From NCBI GenBank assembly GCA_017467445.1, contig JAFTSG010000008.1:1-64000 (forward strand): 64,000 bases of DNA, given 5' to 3'. Numbering within the stretch: the first letter of the stretch is position 1; each line of letters starts with the position of its first letter. Below, in pieces: positions 8,243 to 20,001 of this stretch. The position numbers were made by a program, and so were the translations under genes. The notes beneath the pieces were generated by a model, which was given only the letters and a program-made list of their open reading frames with translations, was not told the origin of the DNA and made no database searches. This DNA is from Clostridia bacterium. GTDB lineage: Bacteria > Bacillota > Clostridia > RUG12999.

Positions 8243-9676
8243 TTATAATTTTGCAAGCTTTTCATTAATAAGTTTATTAACAGTCTGCGGATTTGCTTTG
8301 CCTTTGGACATTCTCATAACCTGTCCAATAAGGAAGCCTGCAACATTGCCTTTTCCGCCTTTGAAATCTTCAATTGATTTCGGATTCTGTTCGATAACAG
8401 TATCAATAATGCTTAAAATTTCACTTTCGTCATTTACCTGTTTAAGACCGAGGTCTTCAATGATAACAGCAGGGTCTTTTGCAGTTTCAAACATATTTTC
8501 AATAACCTGTTTTGCCGCAGTATTACTGATAGTTCCGCTATCTATAAGTGCAATCATATCAGCAAGCTGCTTTGCAGAAAACGGCAAATCTTCAATAAGC
8601 ATATATTTTTCGTTCATAATACGCCATATATCGCCCATAATCCAGTTTGATGCCGCTTTCGGTGATGCACCGGCAGCAATAACCAATTCAAAGAAATCAG
8701 CTGTAGCTTTAAGAGTTGTAAGTTGCGTTGCATCATATTCCGGAAGTCCGTACTGTTCCATATATCTGTCACGTTTGATGTGTGGAAGTTCAGGAAGCTC
8801 ATTTTTAAGCTTTTCAATTTTTTCGTCCGCAATTATAATCGGCATAAGGTCAGGTTCCGGGAAATATCTGTAATCGTGTGCATCTTCTTTGCTACGAAGT
8901 GATACGCTGATACCTTTTCCGTCGTCCCAGCGACGTGTTTCCTGTTCAACCACCCCGCCTGCTTCAAGAATTTCGATATGGCGGTTTATTTCGTAATCAA
9001 TCCCGCGAAGAACGCCGCTGAATGTACTTACATTTTTCATTTCAGAACGCACACCATATTCTTTCTGACCTACAGGTCTTACAGATACGTTTACGTCACA
9101 ACGAAGCGAACCCTCCTGCATCTTACAGTCAGAAACATTTATATACTGTAGTATTGCTTTTAAAGTATTCAAATATTCTTCCGCTTCTTTTGCGCTTCTC
9201 ATATCGGGTTCGGAAACTATTTCGATAAGAGGTACTCCGCAACGATTATAATCAATAAGCGAAGAATCCGGCGTTACGTCATGCATAAGCTTTCCGGCAT
9301 CTTCTTCAATATGAATTCTTGTTACACCAATTCTTTTCTTTTCGCCGTCAACAGTAATGTCAATATAACCGTCTTTACAAAGCGGCAAATCAAACTGAGA
9401 AATCTGATATGCTTTCGGAAGGTCAGGATAGAAATAGTTTTTTCTGTCCTGTTTACTGTTTTTATTGATATCACAATTCATTGCAAGACCTGCTTTGATT
9501 GCATAATCAACAACCTTGCCGTTAAGTACGGGAAGTGTTCCCGGCATACCTGTACAAACAGGGCAACAATGTGTGTTTATTTCGCCGCCAAATTTATTTG
9601 CACAGCTGCAATATATTTTTGTATCGGTTGAAAGCTCTGCATGAACTTCAATACCTATTACTGCTTCATAATTCAT
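8243..9676 (-). CDS. gatB: Aspartyl/glutamyl-tRNA amidotransferase subunit B
   Basis: The 477-residue protein has the GatB start (IGIEVHAEL), the zinc-binding C-x-C and C-x-x-C pairs near residues 24-42, the kinase-like active site region, and the C-terminal YqeY-like tRNA-binding domain (~330-477). GatB activates the mischarged Glu-tRNA(Gln) or Asp-tRNA(Asn) with ATP. Since asnS is also in this window, the enzyme probably serves mainly Gln-tRNA formation. GGAGGGGTGAC lies before the ATG. It follows gatA by 13 bp. Confidence 0.97.
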   Translation of the reverse strand: MNYEAVIGIEVHAELSTDTKIYCSCANKFGGEINTHCCPVCTGMPGTLPVLNGKVVDYAIKAGLAMNCDINKNSKQDRKNYFYPDLPKAYQISQFDLPLCKDGYIDITVDGEKKRIGVTRIHIEEDAGKLMHDVTPDSSLIDYNRCGVPLIEIVSEPDMRSAKEAEEYLNTLKAILQYINVSDCKMQEGSLRCDVNVSVRPVGQKEYGVRSEMKNVSTFSGVLRGIDYEINRHIEILEAGGVVEQETRRWDDGKGISVSLRSKEDAHDYRYFPEPDLMPIIIADEKIEKLKNELPELPHIKRDRYMEQYGLPEYDATQLTTLKATADFFELVIAAGASPKAASNWIMGDIWRIMNEKYMLIEDLPFSAKQLADMIALIDSGTISNTAAKQVIENMFETAKDPAVIIEDLGLKQVNDESEILSIIDTVIEQNPKSIEDFKGGKGNVAGFLIGQVMRMSKGKANPQTVNKLINEKLAKL

Positions 9677-9689
9677 TTGTCACCCCTCC

Positions 9690-11138
9690 TTATATACCTT
9701 TGTGAAAATCTGTAACCTGCTGATACGCAAATGCGGTTTTAAGAAGAACATCTTCTTTGAATGCATTTGCCATAAGCTGAAGACCAATAGGCATATTATC
9801 CTTGCCGAATCCGCACGGAACAGAAATACCAGGAATTCCGGCAATATTTGCCGATACTGTACAGATATCACCTGTATACATTTTAACCGGGTCTGATGTT
9901 TTTTCGCCGCGTTTAAATGCAACAGTAGGATAAACAGGGCTTGCAATTACATCATATTTAGCAAATATGTTTGTAAATGCATCTTTTATAAGGCTTCGTA
10001 CCTGCTGTGCTTTTTTATAATATGCATCGTAATATCCCGAAGAAAGTGCATATGTTCCAAGCATTATACGTCTTTTAACCTCATCACCAAAACCTTCGCA
10101 TCTTGTTTTGAAATACATATCGGAGAGATTATCAAAGTTTTCAGCTCTGTAACCATATTTAACACCGTCATAACGAGCAAGGTTTGAGCTTGCTTCTGCA
10201 GAAGAAATGATGTAATATGCTGCAAGTGCATAATCTGTTACCGGAAGTGATACTTCTTCAACAATTGCGCCCATTTCTTCAAGCTGTTTTAATGAGGCAT
10301 TAATTGCAGTTTTGACATCTTCGTCAGCACCGTTAAAATATTCTTTCGGAACGGCAATTTTAAGACCTTTTATGTTGTTTTCAAGGGATTTCATATAATC
10401 CGGTCTTTCAATATCAAGACAGGTTGAATCCATATTGTCATAAGCCGAAATTATGTTCATTACTGCCGCACAGTCCGCCGCATCTTTTGCAATAGGTCCA
10501 ATCTGGTCAAGTGATGACGCAAACGCAACAAGTCCGAAACGACTTACCATACCATAAGTCGGTTTGATTCCAGTTACCCCACAGAATGATGCCGGAAGTC
10601 TTATACTTCCACCGGTATCACTACCAAGCGTGAAATATGCACCGTTTGCCGCAACAGCCGCTGCACTACCACCGCTCGAACCGCCGGGAACGCAATCGTG
10701 ATTATGCGGATTTTTAACTTCTCCGAAGTATGATGTTTCATTGGATGAGCCCATTGCAAATTCGTCCATATTTGTTTTTCCTATAAGTACACAGCCGCTA
10801 TCTGCAAGTCTTTTTGTTACAAAAGCATCATACGGAGGTTCAAAATTATAAAGCATCTTTGAACCGCAGGTTGTCAGAATATCTTTTGTACAGATATTAT
10901 CTTTGATTGCAAACGGAACACCTGCAAGAGGACCTAAATCTGCACCATTTGCAATTTTTTCATCAACTGCTTTTGCCTGCTCTATAGCAACATCTTCTGT
11001 AACTGTTATATAAGCACCGGTTTCTTCTTTTGTTTTTACCGCCTGCGAAACCATATGCTTTGCAACTTCGGTTGCTGAAATTTCTTTATTTTTTATTTTT
11101 GCGGCTATTTCAAGAGCCGTAAGTTTTTCAATACTCAT
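9690..11138 (-). CDS. gatA: Aspartyl/glutamyl-tRNA amidotransferase subunit A
   Basis: The 482-residue amidase-signature enzyme has its Ser-cisSer-Lys triad visible: Lys in AIKDN (~78), the GGSSGGSAAAV loop (~153) and the GSDTGGSIR serine (~177). It hydrolyses glutamine and channels ammonia to GatB. It sits between gatC and gatB with spacers of 11 and 13 bp. Length and motifs are normal. Confidence 0.97.
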   Translation of the reverse strand: MSIEKLTALEIAAKIKNKEISATEVAKHMVSQAVKTKEETGAYITVTEDVAIEQAKAVDEKIANGADLGPLAGVPFAIKDNICTKDILTTCGSKMLYNFEPPYDAFVTKRLADSGCVLIGKTNMDEFAMGSSNETSYFGEVKNPHNHDCVPGGSSGGSAAAVAANGAYFTLGSDTGGSIRLPASFCGVTGIKPTYGMVSRFGLVAFASSLDQIGPIAKDAADCAAVMNIISAYDNMDSTCLDIERPDYMKSLENNIKGLKIAVPKEYFNGADEDVKTAINASLKQLEEMGAIVEEVSLPVTDYALAAYYIISSAEASSNLARYDGVKYGYRAENFDNLSDMYFKTRCEGFGDEVKRRIMLGTYALSSGYYDAYYKKAQQVRSLIKDAFTNIFAKYDVIASPVYPTVAFKRGEKTSDPVKMYTGDICTVSANIAGIPGISVPCGFGKDNMPIGLQLMANAFKEDVLLKTAFAYQQVTDFHKGI

Positions 11139-11149
11139 TTTTGCCCCTC

Positions 11150-13448
<2,299 letters not shown>

Positions 13449-13473
13449 TTAAAACTAAAATATTTAAAAAGCA

Positions 13474-13507
13474 CAAAAACAACCGACCCTATTGCCGCTT
13501 GTTTTTG
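13474..13507 (-). terminator. Probable terminator of the ctpA-like gene
   Basis: A 9-bp stem CAAAAACAA (13474-13482) with TTGTTTTTG (13499-13507) has a 16-base loop and is followed on the minus strand by a short T run. The stem is A/T-rich and the loop long, so it may be weak. Confidence 0.45.
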
Positions 13508-13518
13508 TTTTTCATAAT

Positions 13519-14733
13519 TTATTTAAGCATTTCCCATGCGGTTTTGAGCTGGATATCCTGCTCAATAGTCAGATTATCAAATCCAAGCTTTGCATATTCT
13601 TCCGGCAAAACAACGTTAACATCAGGGTTGATACCGGTTCCATGTATGCACACTCCTGCCGGAGTAAAATACCTTGATGTTGTTATATAAATTGCCGTTT
13701 GTCCCGCATCGGTTTCTACAAATGGCAGTACCGTCTGAACAATGCCTTTACCATATGTTTTTTCTCCGATAAGAGTAGCCTTACCTCTGTCATGAAGTGC
13801 AGCGGCAAGAACCTCCGCGGCACTTGCGCTTTGTCCGTTCACCAGAACTGCAATAGGGACATTTACAATATCCGCATCGGATTTATATTCAGTTTTTGAA
13901 CCATTTTTATATTGGAAATAGGTTATAAGCCCTTCATCAAGGAAAGTATCGGCAACACCAAGCGTAGAAGTAAGTATACCTCCGCCGTTATTTCTAAGGT
14001 CAAGAACCAGCCCTTTTAAAGAATCTGCACCAAGTGATTCAAAATTGGTTTCAAACTCGTTATAAGTATTTTCGCCAAAGCTTGTAATTCTTATATATCC
14101 AACATTATCAGGAAGCATCTTTGATTTAACTGTTATGAGATGAATTTTTTCTCTCATAAGAGTAACTTCTTCAAGAATGCCCGTTTCAGCACGTTTAAGC
14201 GTGAGAACAACGTTTTTACCAATCAGTGAACCGTCACCTTTAAGTATATTTACAGCTTCTCGATAATTGGAAAGTCCAACTCTTGCGCCATCAATTGCAA
14301 TGATTTTATCGCCTGGTTTTATACCGGCTTTAAAAGCAGGTGTATCTTCAATAGGCGCAATAACAGTAATAGTTTCATCAAGATCATCAATCGAAACAGT
14401 TACACCAATACCTGTGTATTCTCCCTGTGTTTCCTCCTGAAGTTCTTTAAATGATTCTTCATCAACAAACCAGCTGTATTCGTCATCAAGCGCACTTATC
14501 ATCCCTTCAAGTGCGCCTTTATATAAAACAGATTCATCGATATCTTCGTAATAAAATTGCTGAACTATATTTGCCGCTTTTTCAACACTAGATGCTGAGT
14601 ATTCACTTTTCCCTGTCAGTCCTATTATGTCCAACAATCCGGAATCGTTTAAAAATCTGACAGCCGTTGTTAAAATCGTCGTGCATACAAACGTTATTAT
14701 TACTGTTATGATTACAGCTCTTTTTTTGCTCAT
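13519..14733 (-). CDS. C-terminal processing peptidase (S41, CtpA/CtpB type)
   Basis: The 404-residue protein has one N-terminal membrane anchor (~7-27), a PDZ domain (~100-180, with G-I-K-P-G-D-K-I), and an S41 core with the catalytic serine in N-G-Q-S-A-S-A-A-E (~305) and lysine in G-E-K-T-Y-G-K-G (~330). Such proteases sit outside the membrane and trim C-termini; in spore formers CtpB takes part in SigK activation. Which substrate applies here is unknown. It is transcribed alone or with the upstream DUF1858 gene, 27 bp away. Confidence 0.92.
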   Translation of the reverse strand: MSKKRAVIITVIITFVCTTILTTAVRFLNDSGLLDIIGLTGKSEYSASSVEKAANIVQQFYYEDIDESVLYKGALEGMISALDDEYSWFVDEESFKELQEETQGEYTGIGVTVSIDDLDETITVIAPIEDTPAFKAGIKPGDKIIAIDGARVGLSNYREAVNILKGDGSLIGKNVVLTLKRAETGILEEVTLMREKIHLITVKSKMLPDNVGYIRITSFGENTYNEFETNFESLGADSLKGLVLDLRNNGGGILTSTLGVADTFLDEGLITYFQYKNGSKTEYKSDADIVNVPIAVLVNGQSASAAEVLAAALHDRGKATLIGEKTYGKGIVQTVLPFVETDAGQTAIYITTSRYFTPAGVCIHGTGINPDVNVVLPEEYAKLGFDNLTIEQDIQLKTAWEMLK

Positions 14734-14760
14734 TTACCTATCTCCAATGATGAGTTGAAA

Positions 14761-14964
14761 TTATTTGTTTTCAAGATACTCGTTAAGTTTTGCTACAAGT
14801 GCATCACAGTCTGCGCCGTGAACAGCACAAGCCTGTTCAAGTGTTTCTCCGCTTGCCGACGGGCAACCAAGACAATGCATTCCGATTTCAAGGAAAAACG
14901 GTGCTGTGCCCGGATCCATTCTAAGAACATCTGCAATTATCATATCTTTTGTTACTTTACTCAT
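14761..14964 (-). CDS. DUF1858 redox-disulfide domain protein
   Basis: The 67-residue protein matches the DUF1858 family (hybrid-cluster-protein-associated redox disulfide domain): M-I-I-A-D-V-L, then H-C-L-G-C-P with a CxxC pair, then a helix with L-E-Q-A-C. It probably takes part in thiol or metal redox chemistry; no partner gene is adjacent. The start at 14964 follows TTTGGAGGAA. An upstream in-frame TTG at 14979 would overlap that ribosome site. Confidence 0.82.
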   Translation of the reverse strand: MSKVTKDMIIADVLRMDPGTAPFFLEIGMHCLGCPSASGETLEQACAVHGADCDALVAKLNEYLENK

Positions 14965-15001
14965 TTTAAATTCCTCCAAAAAGTTTATTTTATACTTATT
15001 T

Positions 15002-15031
15002 ATTATACTACATTTATATACTAAAATGCAA
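15002..15031 (-). promoter_or_regulatory. Promoter of the DUF1858 gene
   Basis: On the minus strand TTGCAT (15031-15026) and TATAAT (15007-15002) are separated by 18 bp, about 38 bp before the start codon. The gene may share this promoter with the downstream ctpA-like gene. Confidence 0.6.
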
Positions 15032-15119
15032 TAGTATACGGAAAATTTTCTTCTTTTTTCATTATAATTCCATTTAAAATAAAATATACTGTATCAATCA
15101 AGTTGAAAAGAGTGATATT

Positions 15120-15854
15120 TTGAATTACGGATATATATTGCGGGAAGAAAAATCAGTACAGAAATTTTCTGTATTTCACAGACTAAAAATCAAACACAAA
15201 AAGTTGTATCAAGCTTCCGGAAATATGCTTAATTTCTTTTATTTACCTTACACAAAAAACAAATATTACGAAGAAAAATCAATAAAAAAACTTATCGAGT
15301 CTCTTAAACAACAGAAAACGGAATATATTGCATTCGAATCTAATTTATTAAAATACACTTCGTTTTTTCAAGAAAAAAACTTTTGTGTAATAAATGGCGC
15401 ATCAATAAAAAAACATTTATTGGTACAATCATTTTTTTCATATCTTAAAACAAATAAAATTGATACTGAAAAAATAGGAATTCACCTTTGCGCAAACAAT
15501 ATGAACGATATTAGTTTTTTCTTTGATAAAATAAGCAAAATCAACACCACATTTACAATGTGCAGCGAAAACGAAATGTTTTATGATAGCATTTTAAAGA
15601 AATATGGTATCGCCGTTCATTTTTCAGATAATGTTTTTAATAAAATTGTTATTTGTTATAACGGAAAAATTCCTTACAGCACAAACTCGCATCTGATTGA
15701 TTTGTCGGTAGGCAACTATAAAATTTCCTGCAGTAATTTTCCTGATTTGTTTTCAAATATTACTCCTACTGAAGCAGAACTTTTAATACGAATGAACTAT
15801 TCTTCCTGCGATGCCGGATTTTATGATTCCGGGATAAAAATAACTTATTTTTGA
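15120..15854 (+). CDS. Hypothetical 244-residue protein, unrecognised
   Basis: I do not recognise this protein. It is rich in Lys, Asn, Phe and Ser, has no signal peptide or membrane segment, and contains alternating hydrophobic strands and helices: K-I-G-I-H-L near residue 120, T-F-T-M-C-S, an L-K-K-Y-G-I-A-V segment near 162, and K-I-V-I-C-Y. This looks like a Rossmann-like alpha/beta fold, but no cofactor motif is clear. The start would be TTG at 15120 with only a GAGTGA site upstream. It stands alone on the plus strand between minus-strand genes. Codon use is more A/T-rich than that of its neighbours. Confidence 0.6.
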   Translation: MNYGYILREEKSVQKFSVFHRLKIKHKKLYQASGNMLNFFYLPYTKNKYYEEKSIKKLIESLKQQKTEYIAFESNLLKYTSFFQEKNFCVINGASIKKHLLVQSFFSYLKTNKIDTEKIGIHLCANNMNDISFFFDKISKINTTFTMCSENEMFYDSILKKYGIAVHFSDNVFNKIVICYNGKIPYSTNSHLIDLSVGNYKISCSNFPDLFSNITPTEAELLIRMNYSSCDAGFYDSGIKITYF

Positions 15855-15870
15855 TTCCGTTTTTTTCATG

Positions 15871-15899
15871 TAAACAATATAAAAATTTTTGCATATAAT
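15871..15899 (+). promoter_or_regulatory. Promoter of the 50-residue small gene
   Basis: TAAACA (15871-15876) and a perfect TATAAT (15894-15899) are separated by 17 bp. The start codon of the small gene lies 33 bp downstream, with AAAGGA in between. Confidence 0.5.
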
Positions 15900-15932
15900 A
15901 CATATAGTTTGTATTTGAAAGGACATTTGAAA

Positions 15933-16085
15933 ATGGAATCTAAAAAAACAGTTTGTAGTGAAAAACCTATAGATGCAGAAAAGTACGAAAGCATTTATGA
16001 TGATTATTTAAACCAACCGCAAGGTGATCTTGACGACTACATCTTCGGCGCAGAAATAGAGCAAAAAAAGCATTCAGAAAAATGA
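15933..16085 (+). CDS. Small acidic 50-residue protein, unrecognised
   Basis: An ATG at 15933 opens a 50-codon frame ending in TGA at 16083-16085. AAAGGA lies 9-14 bases before it, a TATAAT promoter lies upstream, and the terminator stem starts at the stop codon. That complete transcription unit is the main reason to call it a gene. The product is soluble and acidic, with a single Cys near the start, a Y-x-S-I-Y-D-D-Y stretch, and a DLDDYIFGAEIE core. I know no family for it. Confidence 0.6.
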   Translation: MESKKTVCSEKPIDAEKYESIYDDYLNQPQGDLDDYIFGAEIEQKKHSEK

Positions 16086-16108
16086 AAGGCAGACATTTGT
16101 CTGCCTTT
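16085..16108. terminator. Bidirectional terminator between convergent genes
   Basis: A perfect 10-bp stem AAAGGCAGAC (16085-16094) with GTCTGCCTTT (16099-16108) has a 4-base loop. T-rich tails on both strands let it end both the small gene (plus) and the UPF0210 gene (minus). Confidence 0.85.
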
Positions 16109-16111
16109 TTG

Positions 16112-17458
16112 CTAGTTTTTAAGACTGTTAAGTGGTGCCGGAATTCTACCGCCGCGTTTAATAAAGTCTTCACTTCCGTATGGATTTATATTCATAACCG
16201 GTCCTTGTCCCAGAAGTCCGCCAAAATCAACAATTTCGCCAACTTGTTTGCCCGGAGCAGGAATAATTCTTACTGCGGTTGTTTTGGTATTAATCATACC
16301 AATTGCCGCTTCATCTGCTATAATTGCAGAAATTGTTGCCGGTGATATCGTTCCCGGAACAACAATCATATCAAGCCCAACAGAGCAAACACAGGTCATT
16401 GCTTCAAGCTTATCAAGAGAAAGTGCTCCGCATTTAACTGCATCAATCATACCGGCATCTTCACTTACCGGAATAAACGCACCGGAAAGTCCACCTACAT
16501 ATGAGCTTGCCATTACGCCGCCTTTTTTTACGGCATCGTTAAGAAGCGCAAGCGCTGCTGTTGTCCCGTGAGTACCGCATTTTTCAATACCCATTTCTTC
16601 AAGAATATGTGCAACACTATCGCCTATTGCCGGTGTTGGTGCAAGCGACAAGTCAACAATACCAAACTCAACACCAAGCTTTTTAGATGCTTCTTCGGCC
16701 ACAAGTTGTCCCATTCTTGTTATTTTAAATGCCGTCTTTTTAATGGTTTCCGCCACTTCTCCGAACGACGCCTGTTTACCAAGCTTTTCAAGAGCATGGC
16801 GAACGACCCCAGGTCCGCTAACGCCGACATTAATTGCACATTCGGGTTCACCTGAACCTACGAATGCGCCTGCCATAAACGGATTATCCTCAACTGCATT
16901 GCAAAAAACAACAAGCTTTGCGCATGCCATATCGTCTTTTTCGCTACACCGTTTAATTATTTCGCCCATTCTTGCTACGGCATCCATATTAATACCCGCT
17001 TTTATTGAACCGATATTTACAGATGCACACATTTTGTTTGTGGATGCAAGAGCTTCGGGCAGTGATTCGATAAGCTTTCTGTCAGAATTTGTAAACCCTT
17101 TCTGAACAAGCGCTGAATATCCGCCGATAAAGTTAACACCGGTTTCTTCTGCCGCTTTATCAAGAGTTTTTGCTATTTTTACGTAATCGCCGTCGGCAGC
17201 TGCCGCAACCTGAGAAATGGGTGTTACTGAGATTCTTTTATTGATAATCGGTATGCCGAAACGACTTTCTATTTCCTCTCCTGTTTTTACAAGGTCTTTA
17301 GCAGAAAAAGTTATTTTATCATATATTTTTTCACACACTCGATCTATACTTTCAGCTGCACATGAACCAAGTGAAATCCCCATAGTTATTGTACGTATAT
17401 CAAGGTGCTCATTGGAAATCATATTAATGGTTTCCATTATTTCGTTTTTATTTAACAT
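16112..17458 (-). CDS. UPF0210/DUF711 (PFL-like) family protein
   Basis: The 448-residue protein matches the conserved UPF0210 family: it begins with a helix followed by [11 protein letters not shown], contains an N-I-G-S-x-x-x-G-I-N-M-D-A-V segment, a G-S-G-E-P-E-C loop, and ends with a G-x-R-I-P-A-P-L-x-S-L-x-N tail. The fold is related to glycyl-radical PFL-like proteins, but the family's biochemical role is not established. It is downstream of, and 14 bp from, its usual partner, the UPF0237 ACT-domain protein. Confidence 0.92.
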   Translation of the reverse strand: MLNKNEIMETINMISNEHLDIRTITMGISLGSCAAESIDRVCEKIYDKITFSAKDLVKTGEEIESRFGIPIINKRISVTPISQVAAAADGDYVKIAKTLDKAAEETGVNFIGGYSALVQKGFTNSDRKLIESLPEALASTNKMCASVNIGSIKAGINMDAVARMGEIIKRCSEKDDMACAKLVVFCNAVEDNPFMAGAFVGSGEPECAINVGVSGPGVVRHALEKLGKQASFGEVAETIKKTAFKITRMGQLVAEEASKKLGVEFGIVDLSLAPTPAIGDSVAHILEEMGIEKCGTHGTTAALALLNDAVKKGGVMASSYVGGLSGAFIPVSEDAGMIDAVKCGALSLDKLEAMTCVCSVGLDMIVVPGTISPATISAIIADEAAIGMINTKTTAVRIIPAPGKQVGEIVDFGGLLGQGPVMNINPYGSEDFIKRGGRIPAPLNSLKN

Positions 17459-17472
17459 CCCTCACACCTCGC

Positions 17473-17742
17473 TTATATACGGTGCATTGAATTAAAAATA
17501 TCTTCATGCTGTATTTTGATTGTTACACTAATTTCTTCTGCCATTTTGTCAAGCTCGTTTCTTATGACATCAAACTGTTTTGAACATTCAACCATATCAA
17601 CAAGCATTATCATTGTAAATAAATCCTGCATAATTGTTTGCGAAATATCAAGAATATTAATTTTGTTTTCATAAAGATAATTGCTTACCTTTGCAATTAT
17701 TCCTATAGTGTCTTTTCCGATTACGGTTATTACTGCTCTCAT
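17473..17742 (-). CDS. ACT-domain protein, UPF0237 family
   Basis: The 89-residue protein is a single ACT fold (beta-alpha-beta-beta-alpha-beta) with the family's R-A-V-I-T-V-I-G-K-D-T-I-G-I-I-A start and an I-L-D-I-S-Q-T-I-M motif. ACT domains bind amino acids or other small ligands. The pair with UPF0210 is conserved in Firmicutes and archaea, so it probably regulates that partner. GGAGG lies before the ATG. Confidence 0.92.
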   Translation of the reverse strand: MRAVITVIGKDTIGIIAKVSNYLYENKINILDISQTIMQDLFTMIMLVDMVECSKQFDVIRNELDKMAEEISVTIKIQHEDIFNSMHRI

Positions 17743-17772
17743 TTTTTAACCTCCAATGTATTTATATATATT

Positions 17773-17801
17773 ATCTTAATATTTAATTTAAATTTTGTCA
17801 A
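17773..17801 (-). promoter_or_regulatory. Promoter of the ACT/UPF0210 operon
   Basis: On the minus strand TTGACA (17801-17796) and TAAGAT (17778-17773) have 17-bp spacing, about 30 bp before the ACT gene. It is divergent from, and close to, the plus-strand promoter at 17810. Confidence 0.55.
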
Positions 17802-17809
17802 CTAATTTA

Positions 17810-17838
17810 TTGATTATTGTTTGTTTTTGTAGTATAAT
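17810..17838 (+). promoter_or_regulatory. Promoter of the tagA-like/thyX/tmk/polA operon
   Basis: TTGATT (17810-17815) and TATAAT (17833-17838) are separated by 17 bp, and the first start codon lies 32 bp downstream behind AAAGGAG. Confidence 0.65.
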
Positions 17839-17870
17839 ATTAGAATACACTATTATAAAGGAGTGTGTTT

Positions 17871-18611
17871 ATGGATAAAACAGTCAATATCCTTGGTGTA
17901 AACATATCAACTGCAACTGTTTCAGAGGCTGTTCAGATAATTTCGGGCACAATTTCGTCCGGAAAGAAAATGGGCGTTTTTACACCAAATTCTGAAATAA
18001 TACTTTCAGCTTATAAGAATGAGAATTTCAAAAATATCATCAACTCTGCTTCGCTTTGCACAGCCGACGGAATAGGTGTTATATATGCGTCAAAAATATT
18101 TGGTACACCAATTACCAAACGTTGTTCCGGATACGATGTTTCGCTTGAGCTTATCAAACAAATGGCAGATAATAATTATTCACTCTATTTATTCGGCGCA
18201 TCTCCCGGCGTTGCAGAAGCGGCAAAGAAAAAAATTGAAGAAGCAAACCCCGGCATTAATATTGTTGGGTGTCATGATGGATATTTTGACAGCGAAGAAG
18301 AAAAAAATATAATTAACGATATTAATGAAAAAACACCAAATGTTCTTTTTGTTTGCCTTGGTTCACCGAAACAGGAGAAATGGATTTATGACCATTTGAG
18401 TGACCTTGATATAAACGTTGCAATGGGTCTTGGCGGATGTCTTGATGTATATGCAGGTAACGTCAAACGAGCTCCACAGATTTTCATAAATCTGGGACTT
18501 GAATGGTTTTACAGACTTATCAAAGAGCCAAAACGATTTTTCCGTATGCTGGCACTGCCTAAATTTATGCTTACGGTACTTAAAATAAAGTTTTTTGGAG
18601 GTAAAAAATGA
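17871..18611 (+). CDS. WecG/TagA/CpsF-family glycosyltransferase
   Basis: The 246-residue enzyme shows the family landmarks: T-P-N-S-E near residue 40, A-D-G-I-G-V-I-Y-A near 68, L-F-G-A-S-P-G near 104, the L-G-S-P-K-Q-E-K-W motif near 163, and G-L-E-W-x-Y-R-L near 208. Family members add N-acetylmannosamine to lipid-linked GlcNAc in teichoic-acid or polysaccharide synthesis. The acceptor here is inferred. The ATG at 17871 (behind AAAGGAG) is chosen over a GTG six bases upstream. It overlaps thyX by 4 bp. Confidence 0.9.
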   Translation: MDKTVNILGVNISTATVSEAVQIISGTISSGKKMGVFTPNSEIILSAYKNENFKNIINSASLCTADGIGVIYASKIFGTPITKRCSGYDVSLELIKQMADNNYSLYLFGASPGVAEAAKKKIEEANPGINIVGCHDGYFDSEEEKNIINDINEKTPNVLFVCLGSPKQEKWIYDHLSDLDINVAMGLGGCLDVYAGNVKRAPQIFINLGLEWFYRLIKEPKRFFRMLALPKFMLTVLKIKFFGGKK

Positions 18612-19339
18612 AAGTTGTATTATTATCGCACACTCCCGAACCCGAAAAAGTTGTTGCGGCTGCCGCAAAACTTTGTTATTCCTCAAGTGCAGTTACAGAA
18701 ATCATGGACGAGCTTAACGAAGAAAACACAAGCAAGTTTATAAATATGCTTATGAATATAGGTCACGAAAGTCCTGTTGAGCACGTTTCCTTCACTTTCG
18801 GTATAGAAGGAGTAAGCAGAAGTCTTCTCGCGCAGATTACGAGACACAGAATGGCATCTTATAGCGTTAAATCGCAAAGATATGTTGCAGAAGGTAATTT
18901 TGAATACATAACTCCTCCCGAAATTGAAAATATCCCCGAAGCAAGAGAAATTTTCCATGCAGCAATGCAGCGTGACCGTGAGGATTATAACAAACTTACA
19001 GAAATACTTAAGTCCAAATATATTTCCGAAGGTATGGACGAAAAACCTGCACAGAAAAAAGCTATTGAGGATGCAAGATTTGTTCTTGCCAATGCCTGCG
19101 AAACAAAAATGACAGTTACAATGAACGCAAGAAGTCTTTATAATTTCTTCAGAATAAGATGCTGCGAACGTGCACAGTGGGAAATTCGCGCTCTTGCAGA
19201 TGAAATGCTTCGTCTTGTAAAAGAGGTTGCTCCCGTACTGTTCAAAAATGCAGGTCCGTCCTGTGTGGCTGGTGCTTGTCCCGAAGGTAAAATGAGCTGT
19301 GGCAGGGCAGCAGAAAAGAGGAAATCATATGTCGGGTAG
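18608..19339 (+). CDS. thyX: Flavin-dependent thymidylate synthase
   Basis: The 243-residue protein has the ThyX signature R-H-R-x-x-S near residue 78, a preceding H-x-S-x-x-E-H pair and a C-terminal E-I-R motif. ThyX makes dTMP from dUMP with methylene-THF as one-carbon donor and FAD/NADPH as reductant, leaving THF rather than DHF. No thyA is seen in the window. It overlaps the upstream gene (ATGA) and is followed by tmk, forming a dTMP module. Confidence 0.95.
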   Translation: MKVVLLSHTPEPEKVVAAAAKLCYSSSAVTEIMDELNEENTSKFINMLMNIGHESPVEHVSFTFGIEGVSRSLLAQITRHRMASYSVKSQRYVAEGNFEYITPPEIENIPEAREIFHAAMQRDREDYNKLTEILKSKYISEGMDEKPAQKKAIEDARFVLANACETKMTVTMNARSLYNFFRIRCCERAQWEIRALADEMLRLVKEVAPVLFKNAGPSCVAGACPEGKMSCGRAAEKRKSYVG

Positions 19340-20000
19340 ACTTATTGTTATAGAAGGTCTTGATTCAAGCGGAAAGGAAACTCAAAGCAAAAAGCTTGCG
19401 GAATACCTTTCTGACAAATATCCTCTTGTTAAACGTATTGAATTTCCTAACTATCAGAGTCCTTCTTCATCTCTTGTAAAAATGTATCTTGCAGGTGAAT
19501 TCGGCAAAGAAGCCGGCAGTGTAAATGCTTATGCAGCATCTGCTTTTTATGCCGTAGACAGATATGCGACATACAAAATGGATTTTGAAAAGCTTTATAA
19601 TGACGGTGCAATCATAATTGCTGACAGATATGTTACTTCCAACCTTATTCATCAAGCAAGCAAGATTGCCGATACGGCAGAAAGAGAAAAATATCTCGAT
19701 TGGGTATGCGATTTTGAATATAATCTTCTGTCGCTCCCCCGCCCTGATAAAGTAATTTTTCTTAATATGCCTACCGATGTCAGCGTAGCACTTATGAAAG
19801 AACGTGCAAATAAAGCGGATGGTTCAAACAAAAAGGATATTCACGAAAGTGATATAGAATATCTCAAAAACACATATAACTGCGCTATGGAAATGGTTAA
19901 AAAATATTCATGGGACTGTGTAAACTGCAGCGAAAATTCGCGGCCGCGCAGTATTGAAGATATTGCAAACGATATTATAAAACTTGTTGACGGAGAATGA
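19329..20000 (+). CDS. tmk: Thymidylate kinase
   Basis: The 223-residue P-loop kinase has an [12 protein letters not shown] loop at the start and the D-R-Y-V-T-S-N lid region near residue 100. It phosphorylates dTMP to dTDP. The GKETQ form of the P-loop is a known clostridial variant. The ATG at 19329, behind AGAGGAAATC, overlaps the thyX stop by 11 bp; the in-frame start 30 bp upstream is inside thyX and less likely. Confidence 0.92.
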   Translation: MSGRLIVIEGLDSSGKETQSKKLAEYLSDKYPLVKRIEFPNYQSPSSSLVKMYLAGEFGKEAGSVNAYAASAFYAVDRYATYKMDFEKLYNDGAIIIADRYVTSNLIHQASKIADTAEREKYLDWVCDFEYNLLSLPRPDKVIFLNMPTDVSVALMKERANKADGSNKKDIHESDIEYLKNTYNCAMEMVKKYSWDCVNCSENSRPRSIEDIANDIIKLVDGE

Positions 20001-20001
20001 A

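Noticed and set aside
7797-8873. Plus-strand 358-residue open frame across rnr and gatB
   Set aside because: It lies antisense to rnr and gatB, both complete and well matched to known families. Its product is Ser/Ile/Pro-rich without domain pattern, as expected from a reverse-complement shadow.
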